Translations under genes and position numbers: made by a program
Assembly: GCA_964057225.1 (NCBI GenBank)
Contig: OZ059900.1
Location: forward strand, 4,908,501-4,972,500
DNA length: 64,000 nt
Reading direction: 5' to 3'
Source: Auanema rhodensis
Taxonomy: Eukaryota > Nematoda > Chromadorea > Rhabditida > Rhabditidae
Part shown: in pieces, positions 13,911 through 25,729 of the stretch
Position numbering within the stretch: position 1 is the first letter of the stretch
How the letters are laid out: every line of letters starts with the position of its first letter
The notes under the pieces: generated by a model
What the model was told of the DNA's origin: nothing
Database searches by the model: none
Seen by the model: the letters and a program-made list of their open reading frames with translations, nothing else

Positions 13911-14966
13911 TGTTCACAAAAAATTGGAAGTCCTGGTTACCATGCATCAAACCCATTAAGATTGTGTCTCTAGACTAATATAACCATGGGAAATTCATTT
14001 AAGTTCACAGTATTCTTCTATCTTTAACGGTATCCGAGTTACAAATCAAGATCACTTTCTTTGGATACTTAGGTGGTATAGCTACCTGTTCACAAAAAAT
14101 TGGAAGTCCTGGTTACCATGCATCAAACCCATTAAGATTGTGTTTCTAGACTAATATAACCATGGGGACTTTATCAAATTTCACAGTATTCTTCTATCTT
14201 TAACGGTATCCGAGTTACAAATCAAGATCACTTTCTTTGGATACTTAGGTGGTATAGCTACCTGTTCACAAAAAATTGGAAGTCCTGGTTACCATGCATC
14301 AAACCCATTAAGATTGTGTTTCTAGACTAATATAACCATGGGAAATTCATTTAAGTTCACAGTATTCTTTTATCTTTAACGGTATCCGAGTTACAAATCA
14401 AGATCACTCTCTTTGGATACTTATGTGGTATAGCTACCTGTTCACAAAAAATTGGAAGTCCTGGTTACCATGCATCACATCCTTTAAGATAGTGTTTCTA
14501 GACTAATATAACCATGGGGACTTTATCAAATTTCACAGTATTCTTCTATCTTTAACGGTATCCGAGTTACAAATCAAGATCACTTTCTTTGGATACTTAT
14601 GTGGTATAGCTACCTGTTCACAAAAAATTGGAAGTCCTGGTTACCATGCATCAAATCCTTTAACATAGTGTTTCTAGACTAATATAACCATGGGGACTTT
14701 ATCAAATTTCACAGTATTCTTCTATCTTTAACGGTATCCGAGTTACAAATCAAGATCACTTTCTTTGGATACTTAGGTGGTATAGCTACCTGTTCACAAA
14801 AAATTGGAAGTCCTGGTTACCATGCATCAAATCCTTTAAGATAGTGTTTCTAGACTAATATAACCATGGGGACTTTATCAAATTTCACAGTATTCTTCTA
14901 TCTTTAACGGTATCCGAGTTACAAATCAAGATCACTTTCTTTGGATACTTAGGTGGTATAGCTACC
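13769..14966. repeat. 1,198-bp unit, variant form, second copy
   Basis: Order trunc-F-G-D''-H-I-J, the counterpart of 9,119-10,316 within the second 4,650-bp block. Confidence 0.88.
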
Positions 14967-15108
14967 TGTTCACAAAAAATTGGAAGTCCTGGTTACCATG
15001 CATCACCATGGGAAATTCATTTAAGTTCACAGTATTCTTCTATCTTTAACGGTATCCGAGTTACAAATCAAGATCACTTTCTTTGGATACTTAGGTGGTA
15101 TAGCTACC
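14967..15108. repeat. 142-bp truncated satellite A monomer
   Basis: Same deletion junction; opens copy 2 of the main 1,198-bp unit. Confidence 0.97.
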
Positions 15109-16164
15109 TGTTCACAAAAAATTGGAAGTCCTGGTTACCATGCATCAAACCCATTAAGATTGTGTCTCTAGACTAATATAACCATGGGAAATTCATTTAA
15201 GTTCACAGTATTCTTCTATCTTTAACGGTATCCGAGTTACAAATCAAGATCACTTTCTTTGGATACTTAGGTGGTATAGCTACCTGTTCACAAAAAATTG
15301 GAAGTCCTGGTTACCATGCATCAAACCCATTAAGATTGTGTCTCTAGACTAATATAACCATGGGAAATTCATTTAAGTTCACAGTATTCTTCTATCTTTA
15401 ACGGTATCCGAGTTACAAATCAAGATCACTTTCTTTGGATACTTAGGTGGTATAGCTACCTGTTCACAAAAAATTGGAAGTCCTGGTTACCATGCATCAA
15501 ACCCATTAAGATTGTGTTTCTAGACTAATATAACCATGGGGACTTTATCAAATTTCACAGTATTCTTCTATCTTTAACGGTATCCGAGTTACAAATCAAG
15601 ATCACTTTCTTTGGATACTTAGGTGGTATAGCTACCTGTTCACAAAAAATTGGAAGTCCTGGTTACCATGCATCACATCCTTTAAGATAGTGTTTCTAGA
15701 CTAATATAACCATGGGGACTTTATCAAATTTCACAGTATTCTTCTATCTTTAACGGTATCCGAGTTACAAATCAAGATCACTTTCTTTGGATACTTATGT
15801 GGTATAGCTACCTGTTCACAAAAAATTGGAAGTCCTGGTTACCATGCATCAAATCCTTTAACATAGTGTTTCTAGACTAATATAACCATGGGGACTTTAT
15901 CAAATTTCACAGTATTCTTCTATCTTTAACGGTATCCGAGTTACAAATCAAGATCACTTTCTTTGGATACTTAGGTGGTATAGCTACCTGTTCACAAAAA
16001 ATTGGAAGTCCTGGTTACCATGCATCAAATCCTTTAAGATAGTGTTTCTAGACTAATATAACCATGGGGACTTTATCAAATTTCACAGTATTCTTCTATC
16101 TTTAACGGTATCCGAGTTACAAATCAAGATCACTTTCTTTGGATACTTAGGTGGTATAGCTACC
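14967..16164. repeat. 1,198-bp higher-order repeat, main form, copy 2
   Basis: Order trunc-F-F-G-H-I-J; 4,650 bp after 10,317-11,514. Confidence 0.92.
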
Positions 16165-16306
16165 TGTTAACAAAAAATTGGAAGTCCTGGTTACCATGCA
16201 TCACCATGGGAAATTCATTTAAGTTCACAGTATTCTTCTATCTTTAACGGTATCCGAGTTACAAATCAAGATCACTTTCTTTGGATACTTAGGTGGTATA
16301 GCTACC
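16165..16306. repeat. 142-bp truncated monomer with TGTTAACA start
   Basis: Shares both the deletion and the TGTTAACA marker with 11,515 (4,650 bp upstream) and 17,011. Confidence 0.97.
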
Positions 16307-17010
16307 TGTTCACAAAAAATTGGAAGTCCTGGTTACCATGCATCAAACCCATTAAGATTGTGTCTCTAGACTAATATAACCATGGGAAATTCATTTAAGT
16401 TCACAGTATTCTTCTATCTTTAACGGTATCCGAGTTACAAATCAAGATCACTTTCTTTGGATACTTAGGTGGTATAGCTACCTGTTCACAAAAAATTGGA
16501 AGTCCTGGTTACCATGCATCAAACCCATTAAGATTGTGTCTCTAGACTAATATAACCATGGGAAATTCATTTAAGTTCACAGTATTCTTCTATCTTTAAC
16601 GGTATCCGAGTTACAAATCAAGATCACTTTCTTTGGATACTTAGGTGGTATAGCTACCTGTTCACAAAAAATTGGAAGTCCTGGTTACCATGCATCACAT
16701 CCTTTAAGATAGTGTTTCTAGACTAATATAACCATGGGGACTTTATCAAATTTCACAGTATTCTTCTATCTTTAACGGTATCCGAGTTACAAATCAAGAT
16801 CACTTTCTTTGGATACTTATGTGGTATAGCTACCTGTTCACAAAAAATTGGAAGTCCTGGTTACCATGCATCAAATCCTTTAAGATAGTGTTTCTAGACT
16901 AATATAACCATGGGGACTTTATCAAATTTCACAGTATTCTTCTATCTTTAACGGTATCCGAGTTACAAATCAAGATCACTTTCTTTGGATACTTAGGTGG
17001 TATAGCTACC
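16165..17010. repeat. 846-bp shortened unit (trunc-F-F-H-J)
   Basis: 142 + 4 x 176 bp. Relative to the 1,198-bp unit it lacks two monomers (G and I). Its first three monomers end the second 4,650-bp block, and the H-J pair bridges to the next TGTTAACA truncated monomer. A two-monomer loss by unequal exchange is the simplest reading. Confidence 0.82.
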
Positions 17011-17152
17011 TGTTAACAAAAAATTGGAAGTCCTGGTTACCATGCATCACCATGGGAAATTCATTTAAGTTCACAGTATTCTTCTATCTTTAACGGTATC
17101 CGAGTTACAAATCAAGATCACTTTCTTTGGATACTTAGGTGGTATAGCTACC
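17011..17152. repeat. 142-bp truncated monomer with TGTTAACA start
   Basis: Third and last copy carrying both markers. Confidence 0.97.
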
Positions 17153-18208
17153 TGTTCACAAAAAATTGGAAGTCCTGGTTACCATGCATCAAACCCATTA
17201 AGATTGTGTCTCTAGACTAATATAACCATGGGAAATTCATTTAAGTTCACAGTATTCTTCTATCTTTAACGGTATCCGAGTTACAAATCAAGATCACTTT
17301 CTTTGGATACTTAGGTGGTATAGCTACCTGTTCACAAAAAATTGGAAGTCCTGGTTACCATGCATCAAACCCATTAAGATTGTGTCTCTAGACTAATATA
17401 ACCATGGGAAATTCATTTAAGTTCACAGTATTCTTCTATCTTTAACGGTATCCGAGTTACAAATCAAGATCACTTTCTTTGGATACTTAGGTGGTATAGC
17501 TACCTGTTCACAAAAAATTGGAAGTCCTGGTTACCATGCATCAAACCCATTAAGATTGTGTTTCTAGACTAATATAACCATGGGGACTTTATCAAATTTC
17601 ACAGTATTCTTCTATCTTTAACGGTATCCGAGTTACAAATCAAGATCACTTTCTTTGGATACTTAGGTGGTATAGCTACCTGTTCACAAAAAATTGGAAG
17701 TCCTGGTTACCATGCATCACATCCTTTAAGATAGTGTTTCTAGACTAATATAACCATGGGGACTTTATCAAATTTCACAGTATTCTTCTATCTTTAACGG
17801 TATCCGAGTTACAAATCAAGATCACTTTCTTTGGATACTTATGTGGTATAGCTACCTGTTCACAAAAAATTGGAAGTCCTGGTTACCATGCATCAAATCC
17901 TTTAACATAGTGTTTCTAGACTAATATAACCATGGGGACTTTATCAAATTTCACAGTATTCTTCTATCTTTAACGGTATCCGAGTTACAAATCAAGATCA
18001 CTTTCTTTGGATACTTAGGTGGTATAGCTACCTGTTCACAAAAAATTGGAAGTCCTGGTTACCATGCATCAAATCCTTTAAGATAGTGTTTCTAGACTAA
18101 TATAACCATGGGGACTTTATCAAATTTCACAGTATTCTTCTATCTTTAACGGTATCCGAGTTACAAATCAAGATCACTTTCTTTGGATACTTAGGTGGTA
18201 TAGCTACC
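17011..18208. repeat. 1,198-bp higher-order repeat, main form, copy 3
   Basis: Order trunc(TGTTAACA)-F-F-G-H-I-J, outside the two 4,650-bp blocks. The next unit (from 18,209) begins trunc-F-F-G and then leaves the pattern into D' and D''. Confidence 0.9.
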
Positions 18209-18350
18209 TGTTCACAAAAAATTGGAAGTCCTGGTTACCATGCATCACCATGGGAAATTCATTTAAGTTCACAGTATTCTTCTATCTTTAACGGTATCCG
18301 AGTTACAAATCAAGATCACTTTCTTTGGATACTTAGGTGGTATAGCTACC
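18209..18350. repeat. 142-bp truncated satellite A monomer
   Basis: Last truncated copy of subdomain 2. The deletion is then absent for about 20 kb, until 38,555. Confidence 0.97.
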
Positions 18351-21300
18351 TGTTCACAAAAAATTGGAAGTCCTGGTTACCATGCATCAAACCCATTAAG
18401 ATTGTGTCTCTAGACTAATATAACCATGGGAAATTCATTTAAGTTCACAGTATTCTTCTATCTTTAACGGTATCCGAGTTACAAATCAAGATCACTTTCT
18501 TTGGATACTTAGGTGGTATAGCTACCTGTTCACAAAAAATTGGAAGTCCTGGTTACCATGCATCAAACCCATTAAGATTGTGTCTCTAGACTAATATAAC
18601 CATGGGAAATTCATTTAAGTTCACAGTATTCTTCTATCTTTAACGGTATCCGAGTTACAAATCAAGATCACTTTCTTTGGATACTTAGGTGGTATAGCTA
18701 CCTGTTCACAAAAAATTGGAAGTCCTGGTTACCATGCATCAAACCCATTAAGATTGTGTTTCTAGACTAATATAACCATGGGGACTTTATCAAATTTCAC
18801 AGTATTCTTCTATCTTTAACGGTATCCGAGTTACAAATCAAGATCACTTTCTTTGGATACTTAGGTGGTATAGCTACCTGTTCACAAAAAATTGGAAGTC
18901 CTGGTTACCATGCATCAAACCCATTAAGATTGTGTTTCTAGACTAATATAACCATGGGAAATTCATTTAAGTTCACAGTATTCTTCTATCTTTAACGGTA
19001 TCCGAGTTACAAATCAAGATCACTTTCTTTGGATACTTAGGTGGTATAGCTACCTGTTCACAAAAAATTGGAAGTCCTGGTTACCATGCATCAAACCCAT
19101 TAAGATTGTGTTTCTAGACTAATATGACCATGGGAAATTCATTTAAGTTCACAGTATTCTTTTATCTTTAACGGTATCCGAGTTACAAATCAAGATCACT
19201 CTCTTTGGATACTTATGTGGTATAGCTACCTGTTCACAAAAAATTGGAAGTCCTGGTTACCATGCATCAAATCCTTTAAGATAGTGTTTCTAGACTAATA
19301 TGACCATGGGGACTTCATTAAAATTAACAGTATTCTTCTATCTTTAACGGTATCCGAGTTACAAATCAAGATCACTTTCTTTGGATACTTAGGTGGTATA
19401 GCTACCTGTTCACAAAAAATTGGAAGTCCTGGTTACCATGCATCAAATCCTTTAAGATAGTGTTTCTAGACTAATATGATCATGGGAAATTCATTTAAGT
19501 TCACAGTATTCTTCTATCTTTAACGGTATCCGAGTTACAAATCAAGATCACTTTCTTTGGATACTTAGGTGGTATAGCTACCTGTTCACAAAAAATTGGA
19601 AGTCCTGGTTACCATGCATCAAATCCTTTAAGATAGTGTTTCTAGACTAATATAACCATGGGAAATTCATTTAAGTTCACAGTATTCTTCTATCTTTAAC
19701 GGTATCCGAGTTACAAATCAAGATCACTTTCTTTGGATACTTAGGTGGTATAGCTACCTGTTCACAAAAAGTTGGAAGTCCTGGTTACCATGCATCAAAT
19801 CCTTTAAGATAGTGTTTCTAGACTAATATGACCATGGGGACTTCATTAAAATTAACAGTATTCTTCTATCTTTAACGGTATCCGAGTTACAAATCAAGAT
19901 CACTTTCTTTGGATACTTAGGTGGTATAGCTACCTGTTCACAAAAAATTGGAAGTCCTGGTTACCATGCATCAAATCCTTTAAGATAGTGTTTCTAGACT
20001 AATATGATCATGGGAAATTCATTTAAGTTCACAGTATTCTTCTATCTTTAACGGTATCCGAGTTACAAATCAAGATCACTTTCTTTGGATACTTAGGTGG
20101 TATAGCTACCTGTTCACAAAAAATTGGAAGTCCTGGTTACCATGCATCAAATCCTTTAAGATAGTGTTTCTAGACTAATATAACCATGGGGACTTTATCA
20201 AATTTCACAGTATTCTTCTATCTTTAACGGTATCCGAGTTACAAATCAAGATCACTTTCTTTGGATACTTAGGTGGTATAGCTACCTGTTCACAAAAAGT
20301 TGGAAGTCCTGGTTACCATGCATCAAATCCTTTAAGATAGTGTTTCTAGACTAATATAACCATGGGGACTTTATCAAATTTCACAGTATTCTTCTATCTT
20401 TAACGGTATCCGAGTTACAAATCAAGATCACTTTCTTTGGATACTTAGGTGGTATAGCTACCTGTTCACAAAAAATTGGAAGTCCTGGTTACCATGCATC
20501 AAATTCTTTAAGATAGTGTTTCTAGACTAATATGACCATGGGGACTTCATTAAAATTAACAGTATTCTTCTATCTTTAACGGTATCCGAGTTACAAATCA
20601 AGATCACTTTCTTTGGATACTTAGGTGGTATAGCTACCTGTTCACAAAAAATTGGAAGTCCTGGTTACCATGCATCAAACCCATTAAGATTGTGTTTCTA
20701 GACTAATATAACTATGGGAAATTCATTTAAGTTCACAGTATTCTTCTATCTTTAACGGTATCCGAGTTGCAAATCAAGATCACTTTCTTTGGATACTTAG
20801 GTGGTATAGCTACCTGTTCACAAAAAATTGGAAGTCCTGGTTACCATGCATCAAACCCATTAAGATTGTGTTTCTAGACTAATATGACCATGAGAAATTC
20901 ATTTAAGTTCACAGTATTCTTCTATCTTTAACGGTATCCGAGTTACAAATCAAGATCACTTTCTTTGGATACTTAGGTGGTATAGCTACCTGTTCACAAA
21001 AAGTTGGAAGTCCTGGTTACCATGCATCAAATCCTTTAAGATAGTGTTTCTAGACTAATATGACCATGGGGACTTCATTAAAATTAACAGTATTCTTCTA
21101 TCTTTAACGGTATCCGAGTTACAAATCAAGATCACTTTCTTTGGATACTTAGGTGGTATAGCTACCTGTTCACAAAAAATTGGAAGTCCTGGTTACCATG
21201 CATCAAATCCTTTAAGATAGTGTTTCTAGACTAATATGATCATGGGAAATTCATTTAAGTTCACAGTATTCTTCTATCTTTAACGGTATCCGAGTTACAA

Positions 21301-22574
21301 ATCAAGATCACTTTCTTTGGATACTTAGGTGGTATAGCTACCTGTTCACAAAAAATTGGAAGTCCTGGTTACCATGCATCAAACCCATTAAGATTGTGTT
21401 TCTAGACTAATATGACCATGAGAAATTCATTTAAGTTCACAGTATTCTTCTATCTTTAACGGTATCCGAGTTACAAATCAAGATCACTTTCTTTGGATAC
21501 TTAGGTGGTATAGCTACCTGTTCACAAAAAGTTGGAAGTCCTGGTTACCATGCATCAAACCCATTAAGATTGTGTTTCTAGACTAATATAACCATGGGAA
21601 ATTCATTTAAGTTCACAGTATTCTTCTATCTTTAACGGTATCCGAGTTACAAATCAAGATCACTTTCTTTGGATACTTAGGTGGTATAGCTACCTGTTCA
21701 CAAAAAATTGGAAGTCCTGGTTACCATGCATCAAACCCATTAAGATTGTGTTTCTAGACTAATATAACCATGGGAAATTCATTTAAGTTCACAGTATTCT
21801 TCTATCTTTAACGGTATCCGAGTTACAAATCAAGAACACTTTCTTTGGATACTTAGGTGGTATAGCTACCTGTTCACAAAAAATTGGAAGTCCTGGTTAC
21901 CATGCATCAAACCCATTAAGATTGTGTTTCTAGACTAATATGACCATGGGAAATTCATTTAAGTTCACAGTATTCTTTTATCTTTAACGGTATCCGAGTT
22001 ACAAATCAAGATCACTCTCTTTGGATACTTATGTGGTATAGCTACCTGTTCACAAAAAATTGGAAGTCCTGGTTACCATGCATCAAATCCTTTAAGATAG
22101 TGTTTCTAGACTAATATAACCATGGGGACTTTATCAAATTTCACAGTATTCTTCTATCTTTAACGGTATCCGAGTTACAAATCAAGATCACTTTCTTTGG
22201 ATACTTAGGTGGTATAGCTACCTGTTCACAAAAAATTGGAAGTCCTGGTTACCATGCATCAAACCCATTAAGATTGTGTTTCTAGACTAATATGACCATG
22301 AGAAATTCATTTAAGTTCACAGTATTCTTCTATCTTTAACGGTATCCGAGTTACAAATCAAGATCACTTTCTTTGGATACTTAGGTGGTATAGCTACCTG
22401 TTCACAAAAAGTTGGAAGTCCTGGTTACCATGCATCAAATCCTTTAAGATAGTGTTTCTAGACTAATATGACCATGGGGACTTCATTAAAATTAACAGTA
22501 TTCTTCTATCTTTAACGGTATCCGAGTTACAAATCAAGATCACTTTCTTTGGATACTTAGGTGGTATAGCTACC

Positions 22575-23629
22575 TGTTCACAAAAAATTGGAAGTCCTGG
22601 TTACCATGCATCAAATCCTTTAAGATAGTGTTTCTAGACTAATATGATCATGGGGAATTCATTTAAGTTCACAGTATTCTTCTATCTTTAACGGTATCCG
22701 AGTTACAAATCAAGATCACTTTCTTTGGATACTTAGGTGGTATAGCTACCTGTTCACAAAAAATTGGAAGTCCTGGTTACCATGCATCAAATCCTTTAAG
22801 ATAGTGTTTCTAGACTAATATAACCATGGGGACTTATCAAATTTCACAGTATTCTTCTATCTTTAACGGTATCCGAGTTACAAATCAAGATCACTTTCTT
22901 TGGATACTTAGGTGGTATAGCTACCTGTTCACAAAAAGTTGGAAGTCCTGGTTACCATGCATCAAATCCTTTAAGATAGTGTTTCTAGACTAATATAACC
23001 ATGGGGACTTTATCAAATTTCACAGTATTCTTCTATCTTTAACGGTATCCGAGTTACAAATCAAGATCACTTTCTTTGGATACTTAGGTGGTATAGCTAC
23101 CTGTTCACAAAAAATTGGAAGTCCTGGTTACCATGCATCAAATTCTTTAAGATAGTGTTTCTAGACTAATATGACCATGGGGACTTCATTAAAATTAACA
23201 GTATTCTTCTATCTTTAACGGTATCCGAGTTACAAATCAAGATCACTTTCTTTGGATACTTAGGTGGTATAGCTACCTGTTCACAAAAAATTGGAAGTCC
23301 TGGTTACCATGCATCAAACCCATTAAGATTGTGTTTCTAGACTAATATAACTATGGGAAATTCATTTAAGTTCACAGTATTCTTCTATCTTTAACGGTAT
23401 CCGAGTTACAAATCAAGATCACTTTCTTTGGATACTTAGGTGGTATAGCTACCTGTTCACAAAAAATTGGAAGTCCTGGTTACCATGCATCAAATCCTTT
23501 AAGATAGTGTTTCTAGACTAATATAACCATGGGGACTTTATCAAATTTCACAGTATTCTTCTATCTTTAACGGTATCCGAGTTACAAATCAAGATCACTT
23601 TCTTTGGATACTTAGGTGGTATAGCTACC
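22575..23629. repeat. 1,055-bp six-monomer unit K'-N-J-L-M-J, copy 1
   Basis: One 175-bp plus five 176-bp monomers. It starts with the GATCATGGGGAATTC form and is directly repeated at 23,630-24,684; a distant copy lies at 35,388-36,442. Confidence 0.9.
22751..22925. repeat. 175-bp satellite A monomer (1-bp deletion)
   Basis: Reads GGGGACTTATCAAA where its relatives have GGGGACTTTATCAAA, so one T is lost from a T3 run. The same scar is at 23,806 and 35,564. Confidence 0.95.
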
Positions 23630-24684
23630 TGTTCACAAAAAATTGGAAGTCCTGGTTACCATGCATCAAATCCTTTAAGATAGTGTTTCTAGACTAATAT
23701 GATCATGGGGAATTCATTTAAGTTCACAGTATTCTTCTATCTTTAACGGTATCCGAGTTACAAATCAAGATCACTTTCTTTGGATACTTAGGTGGTATAG
23801 CTACCTGTTCACAAAAAATTGGAAGTCCTGGTTACCATGCATCAAATCCTTTAAGATAGTGTTTCTAGACTAATATAACCATGGGGACTTATCAAATTTC
23901 ACAGTATTCTTCTATCTTTAACGGTATCCGAGTTACAAATCAAGATCACTTTCTTTGGATACTTAGGTGGTATAGCTACCTGTTCACAAAAAGTTGGAAG
24001 TCCTGGTTACCATGCATCAAATCCTTTAAGATAGTGTTTCTAGACTAATATAACCATGGGGACTTTATCAAATTTCACAGTATTCTTCTATCTTTAACGG
24101 TATCCGAGTTACAAATCAAGATCACTTTCTTTGGATACTTAGGTGGTATAGCTACCTGTTCACAAAAAATTGGAAGTCCTGGTTACCATGCATCAAATTC
24201 TTTAAGATAGTGTTTCTAGACTAATATGACCATGGGGACTTCATTAAAATTAACAGTATTCTTCTATCTTTAACGGTATCCGAGTTACAAATCAAGATCA
24301 CTTTCTTTGGATACTTAGGTGGTATAGCTACCTGTTCACAAAAAATTGGAAGTCCTGGTTACCATGCATCAAACCCATTAAGATTGTGTTTCTAGACTAA
24401 TATAACTATGGGAAATTCATTTAAGTTCACAGTATTCTTCTATCTTTAACGGTATCCGAGTTACAAATCAAGATCACTTTCTTTGGATACTTAGGTGGTA
24501 TAGCTACCTGTTCACAAAAAATTGGAAGTCCTGGTTACCATGCATCAAATCCTTTAAGATAGTGTTTCTAGACTAATATAACCATGGGGACTTTATCAAA
24601 TTTCACAGTATTCTTCTATCTTTAACGGTATCCGAGTTACAAATCAAGATCACTTTCTTTGGATACTTAGGTGGTATAGCTACC
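23630..24684. repeat. 1,055-bp six-monomer unit, tandem copy 2
   Basis: Direct copy of 22,575-23,629 with the same 175-bp member. It is followed by L-J-L-M-J, partial reiterations of the unit's tail. Confidence 0.9.
23806..23980. repeat. 175-bp satellite A monomer (1-bp deletion)
   Basis: Same GGGGACTTATC form, 1,055 bp after the first. Confidence 0.95.
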
Positions 24685-25564
24685 TGTTCACAAAAAATTG
24701 GAAGTCCTGGTTACCATGCATCAAATTCTTTAAGATAGTGTTTCTAGACTAATATGACCATGGGGACTTCATTAAAATTAACAGTATTCTTCTATCTTTA
24801 ACGGTATCCGAGTTACAAATCAAGATCACTTTCTTTGGATACTTAGGTGGTATAGCTACCTGTTCACAAAAAATTGGAAGTCCTGGTTACCATGCATCAA
24901 ATCCTTTAAGATAGTGTTTCTAGACTAATATAACCATGGGGACTTTATCAAATTTCACAGTATTCTTCTATCTTTAACGGTATCCGAGTTACAAATCAAG
25001 ATCACTTTCTTTGGATACTTAGGTGGTATAGCTACCTGTTCACAAAAAATTGGAAGTCCTGGTTACCATGCATCAAATTCTTTAAGATAGTGTTTCTAGA
25101 CTAATATGACCATGGGGACTTCATTAAAATTAACAGTATTCTTCTATCTTTAACGGTATCCGAGTTACAAATCAAGATCACTTTCTTTGGATACTTAGGT
25201 GGTATAGCTACCTGTTCACAAAAAATTGGAAGTCCTGGTTACCATGCATCAAACCCATTAAGATTGTGTTTCTAGACTAATATAACTATGGGAAATTCAT
25301 TTAAGTTCACAGTATTCTTCTATCTTTAACGGTATCCGAGTTGCAAATCAAGATCACTTTCTTTGGATACTTAGGTGGTATAGCTACCTGTTCACAAAAA
25401 ATTGGAAGTCCTGGTTACCATGCATCAAATCCTTTAAGATAGTGTTTCTAGACTAATATAACCATGGGGACTTTATCAAATTTCACAGTATTCTTCTATC
25501 TTTAACGGTATCCGAGTTACAAATCAAGATCACTTTCTTTGGATACTTAGGTGGTATAGCTACC

Positions 25565-25729
25565 TGTTCACAAAAAATTGGAAGTCCTGGTTACCATGCA
25601 TCAAACCCATTAAGATTGTGTTTCTAGACTAATATAACCATGGGAAAATCATTTAAGTTCACAGTATTCTTCGTATCCGAGTTACAAATCAAGATCACTT
25701 TCTTTGGATACTTAGGTGGTATAGCTACC
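25565..25729. repeat. 165-bp satellite A monomer (11-bp deletion)
   Basis: TATTCTTC joins directly to GTATCCGAG, removing monomer positions 109-119 (including AACG). It also carries GGGAAAATCATTT instead of GGGAAATTCATTT. Both marks recur at 31,362 and 32,407, so the three share one ancestor. Confidence 0.96.

Larger units (their letters stand above)
12009..16658. repeat. 4,650-bp block, tandem copy 2 (27 monomers)
   Basis: Immediately adjacent direct copy of 7,359-12,008. All three 142-bp scars (13,769, 14,967, 16,165) and the TGTTAACA variant at 16,165 fall exactly 4,650 bp after their counterparts. A clear difference by eye is GGGGATTTTATC in the first monomer here versus GGGGACTTTATC in copy 1. 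This is a very recent unequal exchange, or an assembly duplication that read depth could exclude. Confidence 0.92.
6689..19054. repeat. Satellite A subdomain 2: domain of 142-bp truncated monomers
   Basis: Nine of the eleven 142-bp monomers lie here, at 6689, 9119, 10317, 11515, 13769, 14967, 16165, 17011 and 18209. Spacings of 1,198, 846, 2,254 and 2,430 bp each equal 142 plus a whole number of 176-bp monomers. Types F, H and I are concentrated here. Type F also appears sparsely further right. The domain is built from two 4,650-bp tandem blocks and further copies of a 7-monomer unit. Confidence 0.92.
21871..23629. repeat. 1,759-bp block D''-J-R-S-K'-N-J-L-M-J, copy 1
   Basis: Ten monomers including the 175-bp one at 22,751. 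The second J has AAAGTTGG. The same ten-monomer order, with the same 1-bp scar, is found at 34,684-36,442, an offset of 12,813 bp. This is the longest-distance duplication I could trace in the window. Confidence 0.82.
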
